Shown one piece after another: positions 53,275-63,019 of a stretch of 64,000 nt of DNA. Below the pieces are notes generated by a model that had not been told where the DNA came from, did not search any database, and worked only from the letters and a program-made list of their open reading frames with translations. The first letter of the stretch is position 1; each line of letters starts with the position of its first letter. Source of the stretch: Verrucomicrobiaceae bacterium (lineage in GTDB: Bacteria > Verrucomicrobiota > Verrucomicrobiia > Verrucomicrobiales > Verrucomicrobiaceae); NCBI GenBank assembly GCA_027486585.1, contig JAIXOU010000118.1, forward strand, positions 38,847 to 102,846, given 5' to 3'. The position numbers and the translations under genes are program-made.

Positions 53275-54489
53275 TCAATCTTCGTCGTCGTTTGAGCGGC
53301 TTTCGCGTCCCCCGGAGGTCGACTTTTTAACCGAAGAGGTATTCCGGTGAACCCAGACGCTCTGGATCATGCCCATGAGAAACAGGGTGACGATCATGAA
53401 GGTGCCCCCGTAGCTGATAAACGGCATGGGCAGCCCGATCACGGGCAACATGCTGAGATTCATGCCGGCATTCTGAAAGGTATGGGCAAAGATCATGGCT
53501 GTAATGCCCACGACCAGCAATCTTCCCACCTGATCTCTGGAGTAAAAGGCCACAAAGATGCATTGAAGCAGCAGTAAAGCTATGCCGGATAACAAGAGGA
53601 TGGCTCCACGGAACCCAAATTCCTCACAAATAACGCCAAAAATAAAGTCGCTGTGGGCCTCTGTTTCTGGGAAGAACATGCGGTGAATGGTTCTCTGATC
53701 GGTTACTTTCTCCGAAAGCGGTCCCTTGCCCTCAAAGCCCGCTGAGGCAACAGCGGTCTGCACGTACGTAGGCACCCAGCCATCACCACGGGTATCGACT
53801 TTTTCCAGCTGATTGGTGAGCAGGTACCAAGTCGTGTCGATACGAGCTTGTTGGTAGGGCTTGAGAATGAAAAAGTACAGGATCGGAATGACGCATAGGG
53901 CGCTCAGGATCATCGTGATGATGTAGCGGAAAGGGATGCTGCCTGCGATGAGCATGGATAAAAAGACAGGGCCCCAGACCAAGCCTGAACCAAGGTCTTC
54001 TTTAATGACCATGCCAGCGGGGATGCCAGCTAACAGACCACCTACCATGATGCGTAGCCAGGGGCGCCGAAAGACAGGCCAGATACGCGGCAACTCACCA
54101 AAGACGACCGCCAGCATGATGATGCCCGCCATGATGGCAAACTGAGACGGCTGCACGGATTGACCCGCGATGTAGATCCAGGCTTTGTTGCCTTTAACTT
54201 CGATGCCGAAGAGTTGGAGGTAAATCAGGCCGCCCAGACCAGCCAGATACACGGGAATGCAGGCCCAGCGGATCCATTTATAATCCACCAAAGCTGCTCC
54301 CAGAAGGAACGGTAAGCCGATGCCGATCCAGGTGATCTGATCTTTCCATTTCGTCGCCAGACCCAGCGGAGAGTCCGTTCGGAAAGACGACGCATTAAAA
54401 ATGGCATACACGCCAAACGTGAGCAGGCCCGCCATCGTGATGATGAGGATCCAGTTGATGCCGAGAAATTTTTTGAAAAGGGGTGTCAT
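53275..54489 (-). CDS. rodA: Rod-shape-determining peptidoglycan polymerase RodA (SEDS family)
   Basis: RodA is the SEDS glycosyltransferase for cell elongation, working with a class B PBP. The 404-residue protein has about ten membrane segments; FtsW/RodA landmarks are WKDQITWIGIGLPFLLGA, VQPSQFAIMAGIIM, IKEDLGSGLVWGPVF, GFEGKGPLSEKV, PETEAHSDFIFGVICEEFGF and MPFISYGGT near the end. The gene order here gives no mre genes nearby. It follows the OppF-type gene on the same strand by 14 bases. Confidence 0.93.
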   Translation of the reverse strand: MTPLFKKFLGINWILIITMAGLLTFGVYAIFNASSFRTDSPLGLATKWKDQITWIGIGLPFLLGAALVDYKWIRWACIPVYLAGLGGLIYLQLFGIEVKGNKAWIYIAGQSVQPSQFAIMAGIIMLAVVFGELPRIWPVFRRPWLRIMVGGLLAGIPAGMVIKEDLGSGLVWGPVFLSMLIAGSIPFRYIITMILSALCVIPILYFFILKPYQQARIDTTWYLLTNQLEKVDTRGDGWVPTYVQTAVASAGFEGKGPLSEKVTDQRTIHRMFFPETEAHSDFIFGVICEEFGFRGAILLLSGIALLLLQCIFVAFYSRDQVGRLLVVGITAMIFAHTFQNAGMNLSMLPVIGLPMPFISYGGTFMIVTLFLMGMIQSVWVHRNTSSVKKSTSGGRESRSNDDED

Positions 54490-54503
54490 GGGACAAGTTT
54501 CGT

Positions 54504-55286
54504 CTAACCAAGAACGGGGATGGAGGCGAGCAGCTTTTTCGTGTACTCATGCTGAGGGCGCTCACACACGTCGTCCGCAGGGCCGCTTTCGACGACGACA
54601 CCACGATTCATGACGATGATGCTATCACTCATATGCCGGACGACCGCTAGGTCATGGGCGATGAAAAGATAAGTCAGTCCAAATTCGTCCTGCAGGTCCT
54701 TGAGTAAATTCAGGATACTGGCCTGGACGCTGACATCCAGCGCGCTGACCGGCTCGTCGCAGATGAGAAACTTGGGCCTAACCGCCAATGCGCGTGCAAT
54801 GCCGATGCGCTGACGTTGGCCACCGCTGAATTCATGCGGGTAACGATTCAGGGCGTCTTCAGGCAGCCCGACACGCTTGAGCAATCCAGCAGAGACGTCC
54901 CGCCACTGACGACGTGATTGATCTTTGAAATGAATACTTTGGGGTTCCGCCAAAATGGACTCAATGGTCATGCGCGGATTCAGCGAGCCGATGGGATCTT
55001 GAAAGATCATCTGCATCTCGCGGCGTAGGGGTCGGAAAGCGGACTCAGGCATGGCAAGGATCTCCTGATCCCGATAGTAGGCCCGACCGCCAGTCGGCGG
55101 TTGCAGCTTGAGTAAAGTGCGTGAGACCGTGGACTTACCGCTACCGCTTTCACCCACGAGCCCAAGCGTCTTGCCTTCAGGAATCTCAAAACTCACATCA
55201 TCCACCGCCTTCACGACATCACGCTTCCCCCAGCCAGATTGGATCGGGAAATGGACTTGGAGATTTTCGACGCGGAGCAGAGCCAT
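54504..55286 (-). CDS. Oligopeptide/dipeptide-type ABC transporter ATP-binding protein
   Basis: The ATPase is of the OppF/DppF type: GLVGESGSGKSTVSRTLL (Walker A), MQMIFQDPIGSLNPRMTI (Q-loop with the family's SLNPR), FSGGQRQRIGIARALA (signature), FLICDEPVSALDVSVQ (Walker B) and FIAHDLAVV. Start at 55286 (MALLRVENL). No permease or solute-binding gene is near, so the rest of the transporter is elsewhere. Oligopeptide import is the likeliest role, also suited to nickel or glutathione systems of the same group. Confidence 0.85.
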   Translation of the reverse strand: MALLRVENLQVHFPIQSGWGKRDVVKAVDDVSFEIPEGKTLGLVGESGSGKSTVSRTLLKLQPPTGGRAYYRDQEILAMPESAFRPLRREMQMIFQDPIGSLNPRMTIESILAEPQSIHFKDQSRRQWRDVSAGLLKRVGLPEDALNRYPHEFSGGQRQRIGIARALAVRPKFLICDEPVSALDVSVQASILNLLKDLQDEFGLTYLFIAHDLAVVRHMSDSIIVMNRGVVVESGPADDVCERPQHEYTKKLLASIPVLG

Positions 55287-55403
55287 GGGCGCGCAAATTA
55301 CGCCAGTCCTGCACTCTGTCACGCTGCGGCTTCAGCATCTTTTCAGATTTGTCATCCTGAGTGTTGGCGCTGTGATCGGATTGGGATAGCTTTCTAGCCT
55401 TCC

Positions 55404-57197
55404 ATGACGCCTTCCTCTCCTGAAACTCACGACCGTTGGTCCCTCGATTCCTGGTTCACGGCCTTTGCCGCGCCTGATTACATGGCTTTTAAAACCAAGC
55501 TGGCGGGTGATGTGGAGTCGCTTTTGGCCCGGGCACAGGCACTGGGGCGTGGGGTGCAGGAGATCGTGGCGCTCGTCGCGGATCTGGAGGTTTTAGCTGA
55601 GCGGTTCGGGCATCTGTCGGCCTATTTGGGCTGCCTTTCTGCCGATGATGCCAATGATGAGGCGGTGAAGAGTGATGAGGCCTGGATCTCGACGCTGGAG
55701 GCTGATGTCCTCAAGTTACGTGCCAGTTTGCAGGCGGCCTTGGTGGCGCTGAGCGAGGCTGACTTTGCCGAAGTTTTAGTGGCAGCTCCACTGGCGGGCG
55801 CGGAGTATGCGGTGCAGCGGATGCGTGAGGAGGGGCGCCAGCAGATGACTTCGGAGTTGGAGTCGCTGGCGGCAGATTTGAACGTGAACGGTCTTCATGC
55901 TTGGGGTCGCCTTTATGACACGCTGTCGGGGAAGATGGTTTTTGAGATGACTTTCCCAGATGGCCACAGCGAGTCTGTGCCTATGGCGCGGCGTCGGGCA
56001 CTCATGTCTGATCCAGATCGCCGACTCCGTGAGGCCTCGTTTCATGCAGGCCAGAAACCTTGGCTGGATCATGCCGACACCTTGGCGGCAGGCCTGAATG
56101 GCATTGCTGGCACGCGTCTGAATCTTTACAGCCGGCGTGGTGTCTCACATTTTCTGGATACACCGCTTTTTGATGGGGGCATGAGCCGCGCGTCTTTGGA
56201 TGCCATGATGTCGGCCATTCAGACACATATCGAGCTGCCACGTCGTGCCATCCGCAAAGCCGCTCAATTGCAGGGCACCGCAGCGCTGCACTTCTTTGAT
56301 CTAGAGGCCCCGCAGATCCCTGCGCCGGATGAAAAACCGCTGTCCTGGGACGAGGCCTGCGCCACGGTGGATCGTGCCTTCAGTGCTGCCTACCCCAAGC
56401 TGGGCAGTTACTTCCGCGAGATGCTGGCCAAGCGCTGGATCGAAGCGCAACCTAGGGCAGGGAAGAGGCCTGGTGCCTTTTGCACGGGCTCGCCCATGCT
56501 TCGTGAAGAGCGTGTCTATATGACCTGGCATGGCACCGTTCATGACATGGTGACTTTGGCCCATGAGGCAGGCCACGCCTGGCACTCCTGTGTGCTGCGT
56601 CCTGCGCGCTCGATGGCCTCGAATTACCCGATGACCTTGGCGGAAACGGCCTCCAATTTCGGTGAAATGATCCTGCTAGACGGTCTGCTGAGTGACCCTG
56701 CTCTATCTGCGCCGATGAAGGCCTATCTGCTGGATCAAGAAATGCTGCGTGCCCATGCCTATCTCATCAATATCCCCATGAGATACGAGTTTGAAAAAGC
56801 CTTCTATACGGAGCGTGCCGCAGGTGAAGTTTCCGTTACTCGGCTGCGTGAGCTCATGAGTGAAGCGCAGGTCAAGTTGTATGGCGATACGCTGCTGTCT
56901 GATGGAGCCGATCCCATGTTCTGGGCCTCGAAGATGCATTTCTTCATTACGGGGGTGTCGTTCTACAACTTCCCATACGTATTCGGTTACTTGCTCAGTC
57001 AGGCCCTCTTCGCCCGCTTCAAAGAGGAAGGTCCCGCCTTTCTGCCAAAATACGAGGCCTTCCTGGCCGCCACTGGCAGCGCCAGCTGTGAGCAGGTCGC
57101 GCGCCAGACTCTCGGTGCTGATCTTACCTCCCCCGACTTCTGGGCCACGGCGCTCCGTGCTATGGAGACGACGCTCACAGCCTATGAGAAACTTTGA
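55404..57197 (+). CDS. M3-family oligoendopeptidase (PepF-like)
   Basis: M3 oligopeptidases are zinc enzymes that cut short peptides in the cytoplasm. The active-site HExxH is in MVTLAHEAGHAWHS near residue 390, with the downstream glutamate in LAETASNFGEMI. The 597-residue length and the absence of a signal peptide are typical. It diverges from the OppF-type gene across about 117 bases, a plausible functional pair, as peptide import and peptide breakdown are often linked. Confidence 0.92.
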   Translation: MTPSSPETHDRWSLDSWFTAFAAPDYMAFKTKLAGDVESLLARAQALGRGVQEIVALVADLEVLAERFGHLSAYLGCLSADDANDEAVKSDEAWISTLEADVLKLRASLQAALVALSEADFAEVLVAAPLAGAEYAVQRMREEGRQQMTSELESLAADLNVNGLHAWGRLYDTLSGKMVFEMTFPDGHSESVPMARRRALMSDPDRRLREASFHAGQKPWLDHADTLAAGLNGIAGTRLNLYSRRGVSHFLDTPLFDGGMSRASLDAMMSAIQTHIELPRRAIRKAAQLQGTAALHFFDLEAPQIPAPDEKPLSWDEACATVDRAFSAAYPKLGSYFREMLAKRWIEAQPRAGKRPGAFCTGSPMLREERVYMTWHGTVHDMVTLAHEAGHAWHSCVLRPARSMASNYPMTLAETASNFGEMILLDGLLSDPALSAPMKAYLLDQEMLRAHAYLINIPMRYEFEKAFYTERAAGEVSVTRLRELMSEAQVKLYGDTLLSDGADPMFWASKMHFFITGVSFYNFPYVFGYLLSQALFARFKEEGPAFLPKYEAFLAATGSASCEQVARQTLGADLTSPDFWATALRAMETTLTAYEKL

Positions 57198-57222
57198 AAA
57201 CAGGCGGTGAAAACGGGTTTTA

Positions 57223-57277
57223 GCCACAGATTCAGGAAAGTCGCAGTTTAGTTTTACCTGTGGCTTACTTGAATCTG
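57223..57277. repeat. Nested GCCACAG / CAGATTCA inverted repeats
   Basis: GCCACAG (57223-57229) pairs with CTGTGGC (57258-57264) and CAGATTCA (57227-57234) with TGAATCTG (57270-57277). Two alternative hairpins therefore share bases just after the M3 peptidase stop. A similar 'gccacagattca' sequence is frequent between genes in many bacteria. Confidence 0.4.
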
Positions 57278-57320
57278 CGGTAAATCACAAAACAGGATGA
57301 TTGGCGCTATCAAGAAGCAA

Positions 57321-57344
57321 AAAGGCCTTCCGAAGAAGGCCTTT
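57321..57344 (-). terminator. Bidirectional hairpin terminator
   Basis: AAAGGCCTTC and GAAGGCCTTT form a perfect 10-bp stem with a CGAA loop. On the minus strand it is followed by a T-run (CCTTTTTGC), 31 bases after the lipoprotein gene's stop; on the plus strand it can serve the M3 peptidase gene. Confidence 0.88.
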
Positions 57345-57375
57345 GTTTGAATCTACCTGATGATCGCAGAATGGC

Positions 57376-58152
57376 TTATGGATTGCCCGGTGCTTTTGGC
57401 TCGGCTGGCGCTGGGGCGCTTGGGCTTGGCCCAGTTGTTGCTGTCTTGGTCGGAGCTTCTGTCGATGGTTTGCTAGCCGCCGCTGCCTGCGTGGTTGGTG
57501 GTACTTTGAAAAGCTTGCCACTGTAAGGATCTTTGACCGTGTCACCTGGGGCCAAACCTGTTACATCCACGAGTTGCTGTTTTTGGGCAAAGGGACTGGT
57601 AACCATACCCGGACGACCGGTTACTGGGGCTCCGTAGGGCAGGGAATCGACGGGTTTAGGCGCCGCCGGAGCTGATGAGGCTGTCGAGGTTGATGGGCTG
57701 CTGGATGGCGCGGATTTCACCGGATCAGATTTGGTCACTTCCGACTTGGTGGAAGGGGCGTCGCTGAGACTGCTGTGGGCACGTGGTTTGTTGTAATCTT
57801 TCGGACGTGTCGGGGTGGACTTACGGCTGGAAGAATGATTCGAAGTCACTGTCCTTGGGCGATACGGGACGCGGTTGTAATCAGCGACGCGATAACGGTT
57901 TGAGTGATAAGTGGTGCGGTAGGGGACCTGATTGATTGGTCGCGGAGCTGTGTAGGGCACCGTTGTAGTCTGGAAAGGTGCGGATGAGGCGTAGTTGCTA
58001 GTGGTGTAATTGCCCGCCCAGTAATTAAGCAAACCGTCTTTCTGGACAATGCGCCAAGCCTGCTGGGTTGGCATGGCACAGCTGCTGATCAGGCTGGCGA
58101 TCAAGGCTGTAAAGAGAACGCGCTGAAGGTTTGAGGTGCTTTCCGGTTTCAT
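57376..58152 (-). CDS. Lipoprotein with Ser/Thr/Pro/Ala-rich region
   Basis: The N-terminus has a hydrophobic core (LFTALIASLISSC) with a lipobox at SSC, so the mature chain starts at a lipidated Cys near residue 25. The following segment (residues 35-110) is rich in Tyr, Asn, Thr and Arg; the rest is Ser/Pro/Ala/Lys rich and likely disordered. One short conserved-looking patch, VDVTGLAPGDTVKDPYSGKLFKVPP, lies near residue 200. No domain is recognised. Its terminator is at 57321. Confidence 0.75.
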   Translation of the reverse strand: MKPESTSNLQRVLFTALIASLISSCAMPTQQAWRIVQKDGLLNYWAGNYTTSNYASSAPFQTTTVPYTAPRPINQVPYRTTYHSNRYRVADYNRVPYRPRTVTSNHSSSRKSTPTRPKDYNKPRAHSSLSDAPSTKSEVTKSDPVKSAPSSSPSTSTASSAPAAPKPVDSLPYGAPVTGRPGMVTSPFAQKQQLVDVTGLAPGDTVKDPYSGKLFKVPPTTQAAAASKPSTEAPTKTATTGPSPSAPAPAEPKAPGNP

Positions 58153-58293
58153 GGTGGGAGCGGTTGATGCAGTTTCCGGAAACGAATGTTCCGATGATTT
58201 GCAATGATGCTGGGGTTAGGTCTTTTCAGCAAGATCAAAGTCGCAAGGAATTTGTCAGGAAAACCTAACCACTTTGCATGAATGAGAAATTTC

Positions 58294-59157
58294 TCAGGCC
58301 AGCCACCAACAATAGCTACCGCTCGGAACGGGCAGCACATTGGCTGCGCCTCGGAGTTGCATTTCACCATGGTCCAGACTGCCCTTTCCACCAAACTGCT
58401 GTAGAAGCAGGTGGTGTAGTGAAAGCGGCGTCAGCTCCGGGGTATGGCAGGAAAGCAGAACACCGAGTGGCTCTGGTGACATTAACTTACCAATCAGTGC
58501 CAGCAGGGGTGGGAGATCGTTTTCGATTTTGAAGATTTCACCTTTGGCTCCGCGTCCATAGCTCGGAGGATCAAGGATGATCAGATCATACTGGCGCTCT
58601 CGGCGGTGTTCACGTTCCAAAAACTTGGTCACGTCATCGACGATCCAACGGATGGGTTTGTCGTCGAGCTGATTGAGGGTGGCGTTTTTCCGTGCCCAAT
58701 CGACCATGCCTTTGGAAGCATCCACGTGGCAGACGTCGGCACCGCCTAGAGCCGCAGCAAGGGTGCTCCCGCCTGAGTAAGCAAAGAGATTGAGGACTCG
58801 CGGTGCGCGTCCCATTGTTTTCGCATATTCGCTACAGACCTCACGAATGCGTCTCCATTGGTCGCGCTGTTCAGGGAAGATGCCTAGGTGGCCGAAGTCG
58901 GTGGAGCTGAGATGGAAGCGGGTGCCATCGACATCCATCTCCCAAGTCTCAGGCAAACGATCACGTCCGCGCCATTGGTTGCCACCTTCACGGAAGAAGG
59001 TGGCCGTAGCGCGCTGCCAATCCTGCGGTGGTAGGGTCTGTTTCCAGACGGCCTGGGCGCAGGGGCGTGAAAGCGTGACTTGACCGAAGCGCTCCAATTT
59101 TTGAAACGCTCCACTGTCGAGGAGTTCGTAGCCGGAGTGCATCGAATCAGGAATCAT
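58294..59157 (-). CDS. RlmI/RlmK-like class I SAM-dependent methyltransferase
   Basis: The N-terminal 110 residues contain FGHLGIFPEQRDQWRRI, as in the RlmI-like family of 23S rRNA methyltransferases. The SAM domain has VLNLFAYSGGSTLAAALGG (motif I), VDASKGMVDWARKN (post I) and LIILDPPSYGRG (motif IV). The length is 287 residues; no PUA domain precedes it, unlike E. coli RlmI, so the exact rRNA target is unsure. It lies downstream of typA on the same strand. Confidence 0.85.
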   Translation of the reverse strand: MIPDSMHSGYELLDSGAFQKLERFGQVTLSRPCAQAVWKQTLPPQDWQRATATFFREGGNQWRGRDRLPETWEMDVDGTRFHLSSTDFGHLGIFPEQRDQWRRIREVCSEYAKTMGRAPRVLNLFAYSGGSTLAAALGGADVCHVDASKGMVDWARKNATLNQLDDKPIRWIVDDVTKFLEREHRRERQYDLIILDPPSYGRGAKGEIFKIENDLPPLLALIGKLMSPEPLGVLLSCHTPELTPLSLHHLLLQQFGGKGSLDHGEMQLRGAANVLPVPSGSYCWWLA

Positions 59158-59184
59158 GGGCTGTAAATCCCATGAGGGGTGAAA

Positions 59185-61026
59185 TTAAGCAGCTTCGATC
59201 TCAGCCATGGTCTTCTTCTTCTCACGCTGACGTTGAGCGGAGTCGAGAGTACGCTTGCGGAGGCGGAGTGTTTTTGGCGTGCATTCGACGAGTTCATCGG
59301 GAGCGATGTACTCGATGGCGCGCTCAAGGCTGAATTTCACTGGAGGGGTGAGTTGGATGCCTTTATCACCACCAGCAGCACGGAAGTTCGTCAGCTGCTT
59401 GCTACGGCAAGGATTGACCGGAAGGTCGTCTGTGCGTGGGTTTTCGCCGATGATCATGCCGTCATAGACGAGATCTCCAGCAGTGACAAAGAGCTTGCCT
59501 CGGACCTGGATGGTATCCAGAGCGTAGGAGGTGGCTTCACCGCCTTCGGTGCTGACCAGAGTGCCGGTGTTACGTGTCTGCATGTGCCCAGCGTGTGGGG
59601 CGTATTCACGGAAGAGATGGCTATGGATACCGTGACCACTGGTCAAGTTCATGAGTTCAAACTCAAAGCCGATGAGACCACGAGTCGGGATGTAAGCCTG
59701 AACGGTGCTGCGTCCGTTATGGGCGTTCATGTCTTCGATACGGCCTTTACGCTCAGCGATGCTTTTCATGACAGGTCCGAGATAATCATCTGGAACGTCG
59801 AGATAGAGGGTTTCAAAGGGCTCGCAAGTCACGTCATTGATGCGCTTGGTGATAACCATGGGGCGGGAAACGAGAACTTCGAATCCTTCGCGGCGCATCT
59901 GCTCGACGAGAACAGCGATCTGCATGGCACCACGGGCACTCACGTCAAAGATACCAGCGGTGTCTGTATCGGCAAACGAGAGTGTGACGTTCATCTTTTG
60001 CTCACGCTCTAAGCGGTCGCGGATTTTACGGGAGGTCACGTGATCGCCTTCACGACCAGCGAGCGGGCCGTCATTGACAGCGAACTGCATGACGATGGTC
60101 GGTGGGTCAATGGCGACAAACGGAAGGGCAGGGGCGTCGGCAGCACCGGTCACGGTTTGGCCGATGTCCACGTCTTCAAAGCCGGAGATGCCGACAATGT
60201 CACCAGCACCGCCTTCGACGGAGTCACTGGTGGTGAGGGTGGTGTATTGGAAGACCTTGGTGACCTTGATTTGCTTGGGTTTTTCTTCAGGGGTCTTGCC
60301 AAGAAGGAAGACGCGGTCACCCAGCTTCACGGTACCACGAGTCACTTTTCCGATGGCCACACGACCGACGAAGTTGTCCCAATCGATATTGGAAACGAGC
60401 ATTTCGAAGCTGCCTTCTAGCTCCGCTTTCGGCGCTGGGATGTGCTTGACGATCTGTTCGAGTAGGTAAGTCATTTCCTTCTGCTCGCCATCGGCCTTGT
60501 CGCTGACCCAAAGGGCACGGGCGCTGCCGTAGATGAATGGGGCATTGAACTGCTCTTCCGTTGCATCCAGTTCCATGAGGAGTTCCAGCACTTTATCATG
60601 AACCTTGGCTGGCTCGATGTGTGGACGGTCCATCTTGTTGATGAAAACGATTGGCTTAATGCCCTGCTGCATGGCCTTTTTCAAAACGAAGCGGGTCTGT
60701 GCCTGGGGGCCATCATAGGCGTCCACGACGAGCATTACGCCATCCACCATTTTCATCACGCGCTCCACTTCGCCGCCGAAGTCGGCATGTCCAGGCGTGT
60801 CCACGATGTTGATGATGTTTTCGCCCCAGTGGACGGAAGTGTTCTTGGCTTTGATGGTAATGCCCTTTTCCTTTTCCAAGTCCATGCTGTCCATCGCACG
60901 TTCGGCGATGGCTTGGTTTTCGCGGAAGTTACCGCTGGCGCGCAGCAGGGAGTCCACGAGGGTCGTTTTGCCGTGGTCAACGTGAGCGATGATGGCGATA
61001 TTCCGGATCTTTGAAGGAGGGGTCAT
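59185..61026 (-). CDS. typA: Translational GTPase TypA/BipA
   Basis: TypA is a ribosome-binding GTPase related to EF-G, needed at low temperature and under stress. The G domain starts [21 protein letters not shown] (G1), [17 protein letters not shown] (G3) and INKMDRP (G4). Beyond domains II, III and V, the BipA-specific C-terminal domain is present ([27 protein letters not shown]). The length is 613 residues, usual for the family. Confidence 0.97.
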   Translation of the reverse strand: MTPPSKIRNIAIIAHVDHGKTTLVDSLLRASGNFRENQAIAERAMDSMDLEKEKGITIKAKNTSVHWGENIINIVDTPGHADFGGEVERVMKMVDGVMLVVDAYDGPQAQTRFVLKKAMQQGIKPIVFINKMDRPHIEPAKVHDKVLELLMELDATEEQFNAPFIYGSARALWVSDKADGEQKEMTYLLEQIVKHIPAPKAELEGSFEMLVSNIDWDNFVGRVAIGKVTRGTVKLGDRVFLLGKTPEEKPKQIKVTKVFQYTTLTTSDSVEGGAGDIVGISGFEDVDIGQTVTGAADAPALPFVAIDPPTIVMQFAVNDGPLAGREGDHVTSRKIRDRLEREQKMNVTLSFADTDTAGIFDVSARGAMQIAVLVEQMRREGFEVLVSRPMVITKRINDVTCEPFETLYLDVPDDYLGPVMKSIAERKGRIEDMNAHNGRSTVQAYIPTRGLIGFEFELMNLTSGHGIHSHLFREYAPHAGHMQTRNTGTLVSTEGGEATSYALDTIQVRGKLFVTAGDLVYDGMIIGENPRTDDLPVNPCRSKQLTNFRAAGGDKGIQLTPPVKFSLERAIEYIAPDELVECTPKTLRLRKRTLDSAQRQREKKKTMAEIEAA

Positions 61027-61393
61027 TAGTACAAGTAGGGGGAAGGGAGCGCCGAGGCTAGCAGGTTATCCCTCTTTGGCAAACGGGCGTTTTGCCTCAT
61101 GGACTAACCATCAGGTTTTATGTAGGCGTTTTGGAGCCGTAAAATGATGGAAAAGCCTCGATTTCAGAATTTTATCCACCTCTGAGGGTCCTGCACCCAG
61201 GAGGACGATGATCGGTAAGGATCTCCCGACGAGATTACCGACCAGAGGCGGCTCCTTGCCTGGATGCAGGATTTTGATGGGGCTGATGGTCAGTGGTTGC
61301 CTGACATTTTCGTTGTCGGCCAAGGGCGGATATCTCTCCAATAGATCTTTATGCAATGATCGTTCGCTTTGGTAAATGTGAGATAGGGCTTTT
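61027..61393. other. Intergenic region upstream of typA
   Basis: No supported gene was found. A minus-strand frame of 81 codons (61111-61356) has no recognisable motif. GGCAAA...TTTGCC (61078-61096) could be a weak hairpin. The typA promoter should lie here. Confidence 0.4.
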
Positions 61394-61522
61394 CTGAACG
61401 GCCATCATCTCCGCTACTTTCGTGCGATTGCAAAGGAGGGAAGCCTCACCTCTAGGGCAGCCCATACCAATGAACTGGTGCAGGAGATGATTCAGACAGG
61501 AAAGGCTAAGCCAAAAAGCTAG
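61394..61522 (+). pseudogene. Remnant of a LysR/NhaR-type regulator
   Basis: The plus-strand frame from 61394 reads LNGHHLRYFRAIAKEGSLTSRAA, which matches the start of LysR/NhaR-type HTH domains (hHLxYFxxVAxEGSxxxAA). The helix-turn-helix then breaks off and a stop comes 42 codons in. A TGA lies a few codons upstream in the same frame and no start codon is present. This is a small decayed fragment, not a gene; its end overlaps the last bases of the MBL hydrolase gene. Confidence 0.6.
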
Positions 61523-62355
61523 TCGATGATCAAGTGGCCTCCGCACAACATCACTTCATAGGCTTGACCCAGTCGGCTACAGGCCGTTTTGAATTCGTCG
61601 GGAGTCACCGTGTTAAATTCAAACATGTCGTAATGGCAGGGCACCACTAGCTTGGCAGCGCAGGATTTGGCCAAAGCTGCGGCTTCGCTGCCATTGAGAT
61701 TCCCGGCTACGCGGCGTTGAGGCTCATTGCCATTGATGGGCAGTAGCATGAGGTCACAATCGCGCGGCAGGCTATCCACCAGCCCCTCATGCCAGAGGGT
61801 GTCGCCACTATGATAGATGATATATTTTCCACGACGTATGACAAAGCCAATGCAGTGGCAATGCCCTGCCGCATCGCGCTGGATCACATTATGAGCAGCC
61901 GTCATACCTGTGATCTGCCAGCCATCGACTTCGATCTGTTCACCCGCATCCAGGCCTAGAAGCTCGATCTCAGACTCGCCCAATCGTTGCCTTGCCTCGG
62001 AGATGATCGGGTGCGGAAGCACAAGCTTGAGTCCTGAGTTGACCTTAGAAAGCGGGATCAAAGTGGCTGCATCGAAGTGATCTGTGTGCAGGTGGCTGGC
62101 GGTGACGACGCTGATATGAGTGAGCACGTCTGGATTCAAACAGCGTTCAGTCATCCTGACATGAGGTTTATCTGTCTGGGCATACTTCAGCGTCAGTGAA
62201 TCAGATAAATAGGGATCTAGAAGCAGACACGATCCTTCATGCATCAAAAGAAAGCCACTCTGCCCAAGCCACCAGACGTGCAGCCGTGAATCTTCACCCG
62301 GAACACTCTGGATCTCTCGGAGCAGCTCGGCTTCTTGCTTGATGGGAACAATCAT
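61519..62355 (-). CDS. MBL-fold metal-dependent hydrolase (UlaG-like)
   Basis: The metallo-beta-lactamase fold is shown by HVWWLGQSGFLL at the start, the zinc motif SHLHTDHFD (HxHxDH) near residue 90, and IIYHSGDTLW near residue 180. The group is UlaG/L-ascorbate-6-phosphate lactonase-like, but many members act on other phosphodiesters or lactones, so the substrate is not given. Start is at 62355; the longer frame to 62370 adds five residues. A final stop is shared with the LysR remnant on the opposite strand. Confidence 0.85.
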   Translation of the reverse strand: MIVPIKQEAELLREIQSVPGEDSRLHVWWLGQSGFLLMHEGSCLLLDPYLSDSLTLKYAQTDKPHVRMTERCLNPDVLTHISVVTASHLHTDHFDAATLIPLSKVNSGLKLVLPHPIISEARQRLGESEIELLGLDAGEQIEVDGWQITGMTAAHNVIQRDAAGHCHCIGFVIRRGKYIIYHSGDTLWHEGLVDSLPRDCDLMLLPINGNEPQRRVAGNLNGSEAAALAKSCAAKLVVPCHYDMFEFNTVTPDEFKTACSRLGQAYEVMLCGGHLIID

Positions 62356-62747
62356 AGGTCTATCATGCACTCAGTGGGGGCCATACCGCAAGGACCGGGT
62401 CGGATCACGCAATTGTGAAAGCAGAAGAGTTACCTGCCAAAACGTTCGCCTACTCCCGAGGCCAACCCCGCATTCTGGTGGTAGTCTCGTTCGCTAGAAC
62501 GAGGCATCTGGGAAGTTTTTCAAGCGGTGCTGAGGAAAGTCAAAAAGCTGAACGTTTAGCAGCATTGGTTAACCTTGTGTCATTGATGATGACTTCATCA
62601 TGCCAACTGGAAACCTAATGGGCGACCTCGACCGGAACTCACTCTGAATTGCTGCAGTTATCCCTTCGGTAAATACTGTTATTACTTTGGACCCATTGAA
62701 GACGGCATTGAAGTCATTTGAGTGCTCCACTCTACGCGTGATCTTGA
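62356..62747. other. Intergenic region with a palindrome, no supported gene
   Basis: Small frames on both strands have no recognisable product. A perfect 7-bp palindrome, CTCGTTC-GCTA-GAACGAG, lies at 62486-62503. The region seems decayed and continues into the RHS remnant. Confidence 0.4.
62486..62503. repeat. 18-bp palindrome, REP-like candidate
   Basis: CTCGTTC and GAACGAG enclose a GCTA loop. Short palindromes of this size are substrates of RAYT-type transposases, and a Y1-type transposase gene is 0.5 kb away. Only one copy is seen here. Confidence 0.4.
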
Positions 62748-62950
62748 TCAAATCAGGTTCCCTGAGTAAAACGCCAAGCGCTGGTTCAAGACAAAGTTTC
62801 CGGTTCCCTCGGCATGAAGCGCTTTTTTGGCGATGCGCTGGCCTCTGGCATCATGGCGGAACTCCAACTGCTGCAGCACCATCTGACCTGGGGGCAGGCA
62901 TGTACTTGTTTTTCTTCCAGGCTGATGATTCCGTTCTCAGCATCCCAGCT
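62748..62950 (-). pseudogene. Frameshifted remnant of an RHS-repeat protein
   Basis: In one minus frame the DNA (62950 downward) encodes SWDAENGIISLEE, the 'WDAENRLI' signature of RHS/YD repeats. In the next frame it encodes LEFRHDARGQRIAKK and FVLNQRLAFYSGNLI, the following RHS strand pair. A one- or two-base frame shift must lie between about 62940 and 62875. A stop at 62748-62750 ends the frame. These are leftovers of a large RHS gene; no intact part exists here. Confidence 0.65.
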
Positions 62951-63019
62951 TTAGGTCCAGTGGCATAGCATGAACGGCATCACACTTGTCCTGGCATCTC
63001 AACCTGCCCGCACCGGGCT

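Noticed and set aside
59179..60012. 277-codon plus-strand ORF
   Set aside because: It lies entirely opposite typA; the typA frame is a full-length, highly conserved protein, so this is a shadow.
61111..61356. 81-codon minus-strand ORF upstream of typA
   Set aside because: No recognisable motif and no clear start or ribosome site; kept only as part of the intergenic note.
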